A DNA stretch of 15,059 nucleotides, taken from positions 1 to 15,059 of the forward strand of contig LOCH01000003.1 of the NCBI GenBank assembly GCA_001516765.1, read 5' to 3'. The DNA is from Vulcanisaeta sp. MG_3 (lineage in GTDB: Archaea > Thermoproteota > Thermoprotei > Thermoproteales > Thermocladiaceae). Both the position numbers and the translations under genes were made by a program. Position 1 is the first letter of the stretch. Each line of letters opens with the position of its first letter. The notes below the pieces were generated by a model. It saw only the letters and a list, made by a program, of their open reading frames with translations. It was not told the origin of the DNA and made no database searches. Below are positions 1 through 6,796 of the stretch, in pieces.

Positions 1-2
1 AC

Positions 3-518
3 TTAGATAGGGAGGTTGCCGAGTTCAAGAGGGATCTCGTTAATACGAACTCGTCATACTACAATGCGTTGCTTAGGTTTGAGCAGGGACTTCATGGTAC
101 AGGCTATTACGCAGAGCCTAACGTCACCCACGTACCGATGTGGGCTGCAGCAGGCACCACAGAGGATGTTGAGGGGGCCATAAAGGTCGCAGATAAGCAG
201 TACCTTTGCTTCTGCGAAGACGTAACCCTTGGTGATGTTCTCGAGGGGATTAAGGTGCTTATGCATGGTAGGGAGGTGAGGGTTAAGGTGCTTCATGGTG
301 AGGAGGAGGAGTACAAATCGCTTAAGCTACCCAGTATGGAGAGGATTAAGAGGGTTGTTGGTTTAGGTACCGGCCCGTGCCAGGGCAAGTTCTGCCTTGT
401 GAGTACAAACCTAATACTAAGCTTCATTTATCAGAAGAAGCCGGGTGAGTTTGGTATTCCAAGGATTAGGTTTCCAGAGGCGCCGATACCAATGGCAACG
501 CTGGCGGGTGGTGAATGA
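3..518 (+). CDS. Alpha-type subunit of a sarcosine/opine oxidase or dye-linked proline dehydrogenase complex, C-terminal part
   Basis: This is the 3' end of a gene that starts before the window: the frame stays open from base 3 to the TGA at 516-518, giving 171 visible residues. It carries a BFD-like [2Fe-2S] module: a C-x-C pair followed by a threonine/valine-rich helix start (CFCEDVT, visible residues 69-75), then GPCQGKFC (visible residues 124-131). That four-cysteine layout is the one known from HcnB, opine oxidase and archaeal dye-linked L-proline dehydrogenase alpha subunits. The protein ends shortly after the cluster with a proline-rich tail (PRIRFPEAPIP), so it lacks the C-terminal aminomethyltransferase-like domain of long SoxA proteins. 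The missing N-terminal part should hold the FAD/NAD(P)-binding fold. Its stop overlaps the next start by four bases (ATGA), so the two subunits are probably translationally coupled and form one complex. The substrate cannot be read from the sequence. Confidence 0.82.
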   Translation, partial: LDREVAEFKRDLVNTNSSYYNALLRFEQGLHGTGYYAEPNVTHVPMWAAAGTTEDVEGAIKVADKQYLCFCEDVTLGDVLEGIKVLMHGREVRVKVLHGEEEEYKSLKLPSMERIKRVVGLGTGPCQGKFCLVSTNLILSFIYQKKPGEFGIPRIRFPEAPIPMATLAGGE

Positions 519-1687
519 TGGGCGAGGGTCGTGGATTAATAACCCTATCTGCCGATGCCGTGGTTGTTGGTGCAGGCATTGTTGGTTTAGCCACGGCTTA
601 CTACCTAGCCCGTAGAGGCTTATCCGTTGTTGTCTTTGAGAGGAACTACGTGGGTGGTGGTAGCTCCACGAGGAACGCTGGTAGGTATAGAGTTCACTTT
701 GGGAATAGGGAGAACACGGAGTTCGCGATCAAAGCTATCAAGAGGCTGGAGTCGCTCAGTGGTGAGCTTGGTTGGAATGGCATCTTTGAAAGACCTGGGT
801 ATTTATGGCTAGTTAGGCGTGAGGAGGTCCTTAAGCGGTATGAGGAACTTAATAATGAATTGTGGAAGCCACTGGGCATACCTGTGCAAATACTAACCGT
901 GGATGAGGTTAAGGATAGATTCCCGTACATAAATACCAAGGGTATAGTTGGTGCAGTCTTTGGCCCGCAGGATGGCGCCTTTCATCACGACTATATAGTC
1001 ATGGGTTACTACACAAAAGCCCTGGATCTCGGCGTTAATATACTTGAGTATTCAGAGGTTAGGGGCGTGGGCATTGAGTCAGGTAGGGTTGTTAATGCTT
1101 CATCAAGTAACGCATTCGTGAGAACTAGGAGCATTGTTTTCGCGGCAGGCGCATGGACTGGTGAGCTCATGAAGTCCCTGTTGAATATAGATGTCCCAAT
1201 AAGGCCCGTGAGGAGGGAGATAGGGATCACAGAACCAATAAGACCCTTGATAAACACCTACGTAATAGATACGGAGACGAACTTCTACGTTGGACAGACC
1301 ATGAGGGGCGAGGTGTTGGGTAGTGTAGAGCTTGAGGATGGCGAGGGCTTTCTGCCCTACGGAAACACGCTCAACTGGCTCACTTCCTGGGCTAGGGAGG
1401 TCGTTCGGTTAATACCGAGTCTCAGGAATATCAGGGTCATGAGGATTTGGTCCGGCTACTACGAAATGACACCAGACCATAGCCACATAATGGGTAGACT
1501 GGATAGTTGGCCTGAGGGTGTGTATGTGCTATCTGGCTTCTCTGGACATGGCTTCATGTTTGGGCCTTACGCCGCTGAGTTGCTTGTGAAGTACATGGTG
1601 GATGGAGTCATGGACCCATTGATGAGACCCTTCCTACCCCAGAGGTTCGTAACGGGTAATTTGATTAAGGAGGCACTCGTTATTTAG
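515..1687 (+). CDS. FAD-dependent oxidoreductase, DAO/sarcosine oxidase beta type
   Basis: This 390-residue flavoprotein of the D-amino-acid oxidase/glycine oxidase superfamily is the likely catalytic subunit that oxidises a secondary or N-substituted amino acid and passes electrons to the Fe-S subunit encoded just upstream. The N-terminal Rossmann motif GAGIVG (19-24) and an acidic residue after the second strand (E42) bind ADP. GGGSSTRNAGR (47-57) is the sarcosine-oxidase-type loop near the flavin. AAGAWTGEL (210-218), MTPDHSHIMG (318-327) and LSGFSGHGF (339-347) are the usual C-terminal FAD-binding blocks. Length is normal for beta subunits. The start ATG at 515 lies inside the stop of the alpha gene; an ATG at 518 would drop one residue only. 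No signal peptide or membrane helix is visible, so it is probably cytoplasmic or loosely membrane-associated through its partners. Proline, sarcosine, opine or another imino acid are all possible substrates. Confidence 0.87.
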   Translation: MMGEGRGLITLSADAVVVGAGIVGLATAYYLARRGLSVVVFERNYVGGGSSTRNAGRYRVHFGNRENTEFAIKAIKRLESLSGELGWNGIFERPGYLWLVRREEVLKRYEELNNELWKPLGIPVQILTVDEVKDRFPYINTKGIVGAVFGPQDGAFHHDYIVMGYYTKALDLGVNILEYSEVRGVGIESGRVVNASSSNAFVRTRSIVFAAGAWTGELMKSLLNIDVPIRPVRREIGITEPIRPLINTYVIDTETNFYVGQTMRGEVLGSVELEDGEGFLPYGNTLNWLTSWAREVVRLIPSLRNIRVMRIWSGYYEMTPDHSHIMGRLDSWPEGVYVLSGFSGHGFMFGPYAAELLVKYMVDGVMDPLMRPFLPQRFVTGNLIKEALVI

Positions 1688-1692
1688 GCCCG

Positions 1693-1712
1693 TATTTATT
1701 TGTGTTTTATTT
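1693..1712 (+). terminator. T-rich tract after the oxidoreductase operon
   Basis: Six bases after the stop of the flavoprotein gene comes a 20-base tract with 14 thymines in several T runs. Archaeal RNA polymerase terminates on oligo-T tracts without needing a hairpin, so this is a plausible end for the two-gene transcript. Functional use is inferred. Confidence 0.5.
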
Positions 1713-1741
1713 ATGGAGTACCACTTAATTAATGCGTTGGA

Positions 1742-1752
1742 TAATTATTAAA
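1742..1752 (+). promoter_or_regulatory. TATA box for the small heat-shock gene
   Basis: The AT-only stretch TAATTATTAAA is centred about 26-27 bases before the ATG at 1772, the spacing expected for a leaderless archaeal transcript. No heat-shock operator is recognised nearby. Confidence 0.55.
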
Positions 1753-1771
1753 CATAGCATACCTCCTAATC

Positions 1772-2203
1772 ATGACGTTTGAGCAAAACGCAACAGATGT
1801 GGCGGTTGGGTTAGGTAAGGTGGAGGCTGGTGTGAATGAGCTAATTAGTAAGTTAGCGGCCGTGATAGATCCGAGGTTAATGACCAGGGAGCCACCCATC
1901 GATATTTTTGATAATGGCGACTCGGTGGTAATACTGGTTGATCTACCTGGTGTTAAGAAGGACAGTATCAAGGTTAGAGTTGGCAGCAACTATGTGGAGA
2001 TTGCAGCCGAACCTCAACCAACACCTACGGTGGGTAAGGCGGCTAGGATTGAGAGGTTGAGCAATTTCAGGGTTTATAGGAGGGTGGAGCTTGGTGTTAG
2101 GTTTAAGGTTGATGGAGCCAAGGCAATGTATAGGGATGGGGTGCTTCAGGTAATTATTCCTAAGTTAGGTAGTATAGCCGAGACGGAGGTTTCAATAGAA
2201 TAG
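1772..2203 (+). CDS. Small heat-shock protein, Hsp20/alpha-crystallin family
   Basis: The 143-residue protein is an ATP-independent holdase chaperone that would bind unfolding proteins and form oligomers in the cytoplasm. The alpha-crystallin domain runs from about residue 41 (PPIDIFDNGDSV, typical first strand) to about 131. The block VDLPGVKKDSIKV (56-68) and the hallmark AMYRDGVLQVIIPK (118-131, family consensus A-x-x-x-n-GVL ... iPK) are clear. The C-terminal VSI near the end could serve as the IxI-type motif that docks into a neighbouring subunit. The N-terminal arm (1-40) is short and mildly hydrophobic, as usual. It is a single-gene unit with its own promoter, between the oxidoreductase operon and the PhoU-like gene. 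A 112-base gap follows, AT-rich and without another convincing ORF. Confidence 0.9.
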   Translation: MTFEQNATDVAVGLGKVEAGVNELISKLAAVIDPRLMTREPPIDIFDNGDSVVILVDLPGVKKDSIKVRVGSNYVEIAAEPQPTPTVGKAARIERLSNFRVYRRVELGVRFKVDGAKAMYRDGVLQVIIPKLGSIAETEVSIE

Positions 2204-2284
2204 TTATGCTCATGTGTATGAATATTTCACCTCTAAAAATCAATAAGTAATTATGATTAGTAATTATTAATTTATTAGGATAAG

Positions 2285-2292
2285 GTATTTAT
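2285..2292 (+). promoter_or_regulatory. TATA box for the PhoU-like regulator
   Basis: TATTTATA lies with its centre about 27 bases before the ATG at 2316, which supports both that start and a leaderless mRNA. Confidence 0.55.
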
Positions 2293-2315
2293 AGGGGTCT
2301 AATTATTATGCCCTG

Positions 2316-3374
2316 ATGTCTATAGTGAAGTTTGAACCGGAGACCAGGAGGGTGCAATTAACCGGCGGCGCAACTTTAATAGTGTCGCTACCCAAGGAGT
2401 GGACTAGGCAGGTGGATCTAAAGCCTGGTGATGAGGTCTTGGTCATACCACAGCCAGACCTCTCATTGCTGGTCGTGCCTAAGAAGATGGTTAAGGCACC
2501 ACTGCTTGAGTCATCAATAAGTGTTAACCAGGACCTCTCAAACATTGACCACCTAGAGAGGGTTTTGTTGGCCCATTACCTGTCGGGTTACGACATATTC
2601 AAGCTCAACTTCGACATAACAACACTAGACCTTAAGAGGCAGGTTAAGGATATAGTACGGAGGAAGTTAACCGGTGTCGAGATTATTGAGGAGGGTAGGA
2701 ACTCCCTAGTAATACAGAACCTGGTTAATGTCCCAGACATAAACATTAGGGATATACTCGTGAAGCTCGTGAAGACCGTTGTCGGAATGATCGATGACTT
2801 AAGAACCCCGATAGAGAATGGGGATAAGGCAATCGCCACGGATATCGTGGAGAGAGACAACGAGGTTGATAAGTTCTATTGGTTGCTAAATAGGCAGTTA
2901 AAGAGGATACTGATTAGCAAGCATGCCCTTAGCCTCTCTGGCTTACAGGACCCAAGGAGTATAATTGAGTACGCCATAATTAATAAGTCTCTCGAGAGGG
3001 CTGCCGACCATGCCGTGAAGATAGCTAGGGAGGTTCTGAATCTTGGTGATAAGTATGTATTGTTAATGCCGCAGGAGATTAGGCAAAGGTTTAGTGAGTT
3101 GCTCGGTAAGGATTCCATGATAATGAATAACGTGGGTAAGGCAATGATAGAGAAGCCTGACGTTAAGGAGGTTAACTACATAATCGATGCCGTGAAGTAC
3201 GAGATACGGTCAGCAGTAGACTCATTAGACACAAACCTAACAAACTACAACATATCTACACAAGCCGCCGCCTCTGCGAGATTGATCCTCGATAGCATAT
3301 ATAGAATTGCCGAGTACGCCTCTGACGTAGGTGAGGCATTACTCAACCTCTCGATCGAGCAGATCAGCTCGTGA
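2316..3374 (+). CDS. AbrB-like/PhoU-domain phosphate uptake regulator
   Basis: The protein has 352 residues. An N-terminal SpoVT/AbrB-like swapped-hairpin fold (about 8-56: a beta-rich segment with SLPKEWTRQVDLKPGDEV, then hydrophobic strands) is followed by helical PhoU repeats. The segment VERDNEVDKFYWLLNRQL (about residues 188-205) fits the acidic, metal-binding helix of PhoU. ALERAAD-type text appears as NKSLERAADHAVKIAREVL (about 223-241), the other PhoU signature. This AbrB-PhoU fusion is a known archaeal architecture, generally annotated as a phosphate uptake regulator that may act on transcription or on the Pst transporter. No pst or pit gene is in the window, so the phosphate link rests on family knowledge only. 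Its 3' end overlaps the convergent methyltransferase gene by 11 bases. Start ATG 2316 is supported by TATA spacing. Confidence 0.82.
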   Translation: MSIVKFEPETRRVQLTGGATLIVSLPKEWTRQVDLKPGDEVLVIPQPDLSLLVVPKKMVKAPLLESSISVNQDLSNIDHLERVLLAHYLSGYDIFKLNFDITTLDLKRQVKDIVRRKLTGVEIIEEGRNSLVIQNLVNVPDINIRDILVKLVKTVVGMIDDLRTPIENGDKAIATDIVERDNEVDKFYWLLNRQLKRILISKHALSLSGLQDPRSIIEYAIINKSLERAADHAVKIAREVLNLGDKYVLLMPQEIRQRFSELLGKDSMIMNNVGKAMIEKPDVKEVNYIIDAVKYEIRSAVDSLDTNLTNYNISTQAAASARLILDSIYRIAEYASDVGEALLNLSIEQISS

Positions 3375-3963
3375 TAAAAACCATAGTTATAATATCCTCA
3401 AAAAAGTAATGACTTGTTTTAACAATTACCAACTTATAATCACACATACCCATTAATTCAACAGTCTCCTCCCAATTAGACAATGACGATTGCGTTAAAA
3501 CCACAATATCAACCCTGTTATCACATGCGTAATTCACGATTTGCTTAATTACTTCGTTACCCTGAGGACCACCAAAAATCCTCCAATCCTCAAACCAATC
3601 ACCAGGTAGGTAGGGTGGGTTACTTACAATTACTTTAAGGTGGGCGTTATTTTTTATCGCATCTAATGTTCTCGTTGACAGGACATCGGCATAACTATAC
3701 AGCCCATTATTGATCAGGTTTAGCCTCGTGTTTATTGATGCATTAACATCGTAATCGATAGAGATCACCCACGCATTAATGCCCTTACTCACCGCTTTCT
3801 CTATCGCGGTTAATGTCAGGATGCCCGTCCCAGACCCAACATCGATGATCCTCAGAGAGCCGCTACCCCCTACGTAATTCTCCAAAACCCACCCAAGCAC
3901 CTCCGCTGTTTGCCAAGAGTCCTCAGCCGGTGGATATACATTATCTAGGATTATCAATCTCAT
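3364..3963 (-). CDS. HemK/Mtq2-like N5-glutamine methyltransferase
   Basis: This is a 199-residue class I SAM-dependent methyltransferase. The SAM loop is DVGSGTG (41-47), an aspartate after the second strand (D70) fits the ribose contact, and the catalytic NPPY (115-118) is the glutamine/adenine amino-methyltransferase signature. The N-terminal VYPPAEDSW (9-17) resembles the VYEPAEDT block of eukaryotic Mtq2/HEMK2 and its archaeal relatives, and GGPQGNEV (131-138) matches the usual GG..G.e segment after NPPY. By family the substrate would be the GGQ glutamine of release factor aRF1, with a Trm112-like partner; this is inference. It is too short to have the N-terminal helical domain of bacterial PrmC. 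It lies four bases downstream of the membrane winged-helix gene, so the two are very likely co-transcribed. It overlaps the PhoU-like gene tail to tail. An rRNA or tRNA target is the main alternative. Confidence 0.82.
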   Translation of the reverse strand: MRLIILDNVYPPAEDSWQTAEVLGWVLENYVGGSGSLRIIDVGSGTGILTLTAIEKAVSKGINAWVISIDYDVNASINTRLNLINNGLYSYADVLSTRTLDAIKNNAHLKVIVSNPPYLPGDWFEDWRIFGGPQGNEVIKQIVNYACDNRVDIVVLTQSSLSNWEETVELMGMCDYKLVIVKTSHYFFEDIITMVFITS

Positions 3964-3967
3964 GCCA

Positions 3968-4780
3968 CTACCTAAAGATCGCTATGTATATGATTACCGA
4001 GGGTATTAGGAGGAGTAGTGTTTCGAATAATAGTGAGTACTCCATGGGCTTTCCTGAGAGCATGGATAATACGGTGGCTAGAATAATTAGGCTCGCCAGT
4101 GGTAGTAGGGCCTTTAGTAATGCATCGATTATTGAGAGCGGTAGGGGTGGTATCCAGGGCGTTATCAATGCCATTATTGTTGGGTAGATTGACGTGGGTA
4201 TTAACGAGGCAAATACCCCACTTAGTAATCTTAAATCAATAATCTCATTACCTAACAGGTACTTATAAATAAATAATGCTATACCCACGTATGCCAACAC
4301 GGAAATTACCGTTATGCTGACAGGCATGAAACTTATGCCTTCCACAAAGACGAGCAGCATTAATTCATAACCCTGCATGAAGGCCATGACTAACCCTAGA
4401 ACTATTATTATCACTGAGTATAGAAAGACCATGGCGGGGCCGAGCCTATATATGCTTATCACTATCGGCCTCATAAGTAGAATATCTGCCAACTCCTCAG
4501 TTCTGCTCCTCCTACTCTCTTGCATAGAACCTAGGATACCGTCTAACCTCTCCACCAATTCCCTCCCTTTACTCGTTATCTTTACGTAAGATCCATCCTT
4601 AATAACGAGCCCATTAGCCCTTAGAATCTCAATGTCGTAATACACGGACGAGGCCGGCGCATTCAGTATCCTCCTTATGTCGGATATCTTCATTGTACCC
4701 TGCTCAATCAATAACCTAAGTATCTGAACCCTTCTCGGCCTCATTAATATGTTACTAAAATCATCGAACTCCCTGCCCAT
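3968..4780 (-). CDS. Membrane-anchored winged-helix (ArsR-like) putative regulator
   Basis: The 270-residue protein joins a DNA-binding-type domain to a membrane domain. Residues about 8-80 form a winged helix: MRPRRVQILRLLIEQGTMKI starts the first helices, SDIRRILNAPASSVYYDIEILRANGLV is the helix-turn-helix, and the wing ends in VKITSKGRELVERL. After a charged segment (85-105) come about five hydrophobic stretches (about 115-136, 146-176, 186-208, 219-241, 248-269), enough for a polytopic membrane domain. Such one-component membrane regulators are known in archaea, but I do not recognise a named family or ligand. It is the first gene of a pair with the methyltransferase. The ATG at 4778-4780 lies about 28 bases from a TATA box it appears to share with the divergent gene. 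Confidence 0.72.
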   Translation of the reverse strand: MGREFDDFSNILMRPRRVQILRLLIEQGTMKISDIRRILNAPASSVYYDIEILRANGLVIKDGSYVKITSKGRELVERLDGILGSMQESRRSRTEELADILLMRPIVISIYRLGPAMVFLYSVIIIVLGLVMAFMQGYELMLLVFVEGISFMPVSITVISVLAYVGIALFIYKYLLGNEIIDLRLLSGVFASLIPTSIYPTIMALITPWIPPLPLSIIDALLKALLPLASLIILATVLSMLSGKPMEYSLLFETLLLLIPSVIIYIAIFR

Positions 4781-4804
4781 TTACCCTAATACCTTGGGAG
4801 TAAG

Positions 4805-4812
4805 TATAAAAG
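4805..4812. promoter_or_regulatory. Shared TATA box of a divergent promoter
   Basis: TATAAAAG on the plus strand (CTTTTATA on the minus strand) lies midway between two divergent start codons: its centre is about 27 bases before GTG 4835 on plus and about 28 bases before ATG 4780 on minus. No other good TATA box is visible in the 54-base gap. It probably drives both genes as leaderless transcripts. Confidence 0.6.
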
Positions 4813-4834
4813 AGTTCTTTCCGAAGAAGTACCT

Positions 4835-5704
4835 GTGGTTAGTTTTGAGGATTTAAAGGTGTCATTGGGGACGTACATCATGAAGAGTAAGAGGGTTACC
4901 CACCAGGATTTATTGAAGTGGTCATCAACTAATAAGGTCGGAAACGCCCTACTTTACCTCCTAATTAGGGAGTTAATTCGAGAAAAGAGGTTTAAGACAT
5001 CGGGTGAGTACGTGATTGGGGTTTTGAGGATTGGTAATAATGATGTTAAATTAACAATACCAACCTACATAGAGGTAAGCCCATCACCAAAGACCGCAGC
5101 AACAACCAAGCGCCAGGCTAGGCAGAGGCGTGGTAAAAGTACGAACATCCTCGAGGCCTTAAGCGAGGAGGGCAGTACTAAGGAGGAGCAGGGTGAGGCT
5201 AAGGTTGAGGGAAGGACAGAGGTTGATATAGAAAAGGCGGAGCCTAAGCAAGAGCATGAATTGGAGGGTAGTAAGACCCATGAGGAGATCGGGGAGGCTA
5301 AGGGAACGGAGGAAGGTGGGACTAGGGAGGTAGAAAAACAAGGTAGAATTGAGGGTGGAGGATTCATCGATTATTCCTCAGTCACCGCAGACAACTTCTT
5401 ATCAATATTAAGAAATGCAATTTATGATGAGGTTCCACAAAATAGGGAGGAGGCCCTTAAGGTTGCTCTTGCGATGTTGATGTACCTATCGAGGTATTGG
5501 AGCGTTGGCGAGTTGCGACTTAAGTTGGACATTGCGAAGCAATTCGGTGGTGTTAATGAGAGTATTTTGAGGATTGAGGATAACGTCCTGCGTGCACTCA
5601 GGAGGGTTGGTTTAATAGAGATCGTTGAACCTGGGGTTGTTAATAGGGTTAAGGATTTACCTAAGGACCTCGTTAAAGTTAGGCTTGACACCCTATTCTC
5701 ATGA
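4835..5704 (+). CDS. Uncharacterised protein with two winged-helix-like ends and a charged linker
   Basis: I do not recognise a named family for this 289-residue protein. Residues about 1-80 look like a small helical/winged-helix domain (FEDLKVSLGTYIMKSKRVTH, then NALLYLLIRELIREKRF). Residues 85-175 are low-complexity and charged: first basic (TTKRQARQRRGK), then rich in Glu, Gly and Lys, so probably disordered. Residues about 183-289 look ordered again and end in a second winged-helix-like unit (YWSVGELRLKLD ... ILRIEDNVLRALRRVGLIEIVEP). There is no signal peptide, membrane helix or catalytic motif. The start is GTG, supported by TATA spacing of 27 bases. It faces the S25e gene with no base between the two stops. 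Two such domains suggest nucleic-acid binding or a scaffold in transcription or translation, but this is inference only. Confidence 0.75.
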   Translation: MVSFEDLKVSLGTYIMKSKRVTHQDLLKWSSTNKVGNALLYLLIRELIREKRFKTSGEYVIGVLRIGNNDVKLTIPTYIEVSPSPKTAATTKRQARQRRGKSTNILEALSEEGSTKEEQGEAKVEGRTEVDIEKAEPKQEHELEGSKTHEEIGEAKGTEEGGTREVEKQGRIEGGGFIDYSSVTADNFLSILRNAIYDEVPQNREEALKVALAMLMYLSRYWSVGELRLKLDIAKQFGGVNESILRIEDNVLRALRRVGLIEIVEPGVVNRVKDLPKDLVKVRLDTLFS

Positions 5705-6055
5705 TTACATACCTAGTTGCTTGAGTCTGCTTGGTGGCGCATAAACCTCGGTCCTGTGGCCCTTCGAGATCAACACCAGCGATCCCTTACTGGCTAAGGT
5801 CCTCAGGACTTGGTATGCCACACTCATCTTAGTATTAAATCTGTTGGCTACGAGGTACGGTGTAACGTACTCCCACTTGGTGACCTCCTTCTCAACATCA
5901 CTAAGTAGTTTAGGATCGACTAAGGACGCCTTAACTACCTGCCTCTCCTCCGCAGCTGCCTTCTTACCCTTACCCGTAGGCTTCGCTGGCGCCGCCTGCT
6001 GCTTCTCCTGCTTCTTAGCTAACTGGGATAAGGTTGGCTTCTTCTTACCACCCAT
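5705..6055 (-). CDS. rps25e: Small ribosomal subunit protein eS25
   Basis: This encodes the eukaryote-type small-subunit protein S25e, found in crenarchaea but not in bacteria; it sits on the 30S subunit. The product of about 116 residues starts at MGGKKKPTLSQ with a Lys/Ala/Pro-rich basic extension (1-40), then a winged-helix fold: a conserved LVDPKLLSDVEKEVTKW segment, YVTPYLVANRFNTKMSVAYQ (helix-turn-helix part), and the wing around GSLVLISKGHRTEVY. I chose ATG 6053-6055 over the upstream GTG at 6065-6067 because the family begins with the basic MGGKK-type tail and because the TATA box predicts transcription starting near 6063, downstream of the GTG. It is a monocistronic gene convergent with the uncharacterised 289-residue gene, whose stop codon abuts its own. 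Confidence 0.9.
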   Translation of the reverse strand: MGGKKKPTLSQLAKKQEKQQAAPAKPTGKGKKAAAEERQVVKASLVDPKLLSDVEKEVTKWEYVTPYLVANRFNTKMSVAYQVLRTLASKGSLVLISKGHRTEVYAPPSRLKQLGM

Positions 6056-6085
6056 ATAGGTCAACACAGCCTCTCACATAATTCC

Positions 6086-6095
6086 TTATAAACTT
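6086..6095 (-). promoter_or_regulatory. TATA box for the S25e gene
   Basis: On the minus strand AGTTTATAAG lies about 35 bases before ATG 6055, which places the transcript start near 6063 and leaves a leader of roughly eight bases. Confidence 0.5.
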
Positions 6096-6175
6096 AACGG
6101 AAGCCTCGCCCTTCCAGGGCTGGGTTAGTCTCTACCATCGCATATATTATTAGAAATAAGTAGTGTATTGTTATT

Positions 6176-6192
6176 GGAAAGGCTTTTTAAGT
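6176..6192 (+). promoter_or_regulatory. BRE and TATA box for the tbp operon
   Basis: A purine-rich GGAAAGG element precedes CTTTTTAAGT, centred about 26 bases before ATG 6213. This fits a TFB recognition element plus a TATA box and a leaderless mRNA. The rest of the 6068-6175 gap holds only the S25e promoter and no ORF. Confidence 0.5.
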
Positions 6193-6212
6193 AGTTTTTT
6201 AAATCATGAGTA

Positions 6213-6794
6213 ATGCCAAATCCCACATATCGCATTGAGAATATTGTCGCCACGGTTAACCTTGGTGTTGATTTAGACCTGGACAAACTCGCCGAGAGAC
6301 TCCCGGCGGCTGAGTATAACCCCGAGCAATTCCCCGGTTTAATACTCAGGCTACAAAGGCCCAAGATCTCAGCCCTAATATTTAGGACGGGTAAGATGGT
6401 GTGCACAGGTGCTAAGAGTGAGAATGAACTTAAGAGGGCTGTTAAAGAGCTCGTTAGGTTACTCAATGAGCATGGCGCTGACGTACCATTAACCCCAGAG
6501 ATCCAGGTACAAAACATAGTTGCCTCAGGCAATCTCCACGCCGAAGTTGATATCGAGAAGTCCGCACTCATGCTTGAGAATTCCATGTACGAACCCGAAC
6601 AATTCCCCGGATTGATTTATAGGATGGACGATCCTAAGGTCGTGCTACTCATCTTTAGTTCAGGAAAGATAGTGTGCACGGGTGCCAAAAAGGAGGTTCA
6701 GGTTAGGGACGCGGTCTTTAAGATACACGATGTCCTTAAGGATATAGGGGCTTTGTACGAGGAGGAGGTTAGTAAGGAAGAGGAGGAGGTCTAA
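6213..6794 (+). CDS. tbp: TATA-box-binding protein
   Basis: This is the general transcription factor that binds and bends archaeal TATA boxes and recruits TFB and RNA polymerase. The 193-residue protein shows the two-fold repeat of the saddle. Repeat 1 is about residues 5-90 and repeat 2 about 96-180. Each contains I-x-NIVA, an EQFPGLI block (38-44 and 129-135), a LIF strand (55-57 and 146-148) and a [KM]-V-C-T-G-A-K block (61-67 and 152-158). Phe40, Phe57, Phe131 and Phe148 correspond to the DNA-intercalating phenylalanine pairs. The C-terminal tail (183-193) is strongly acidic, as in many archaeal TBPs. An out-of-frame ATG lies at 6206, but ATG 6213 gives the correct N-terminus. The next gene begins two bases after the stop. 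Confidence 0.97.
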   Translation: MPNPTYRIENIVATVNLGVDLDLDKLAERLPAAEYNPEQFPGLILRLQRPKISALIFRTGKMVCTGAKSENELKRAVKELVRLLNEHGADVPLTPEIQVQNIVASGNLHAEVDIEKSALMLENSMYEPEQFPGLIYRMDDPKVVLLIFSSGKIVCTGAKKEVQVRDAVFKIHDVLKDIGALYEEEVSKEEEEV

Positions 6795-6796
6795 CA

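Noticed and set aside
5065..5367. Minus-strand frames opposite the charged linker of the 289-residue protein
   Set aside because: Low-complexity Glu/Lys codons read backwards give Ser/Leu/Pro-rich frames; the plus frame has a promoter and ordered domains at both ends.
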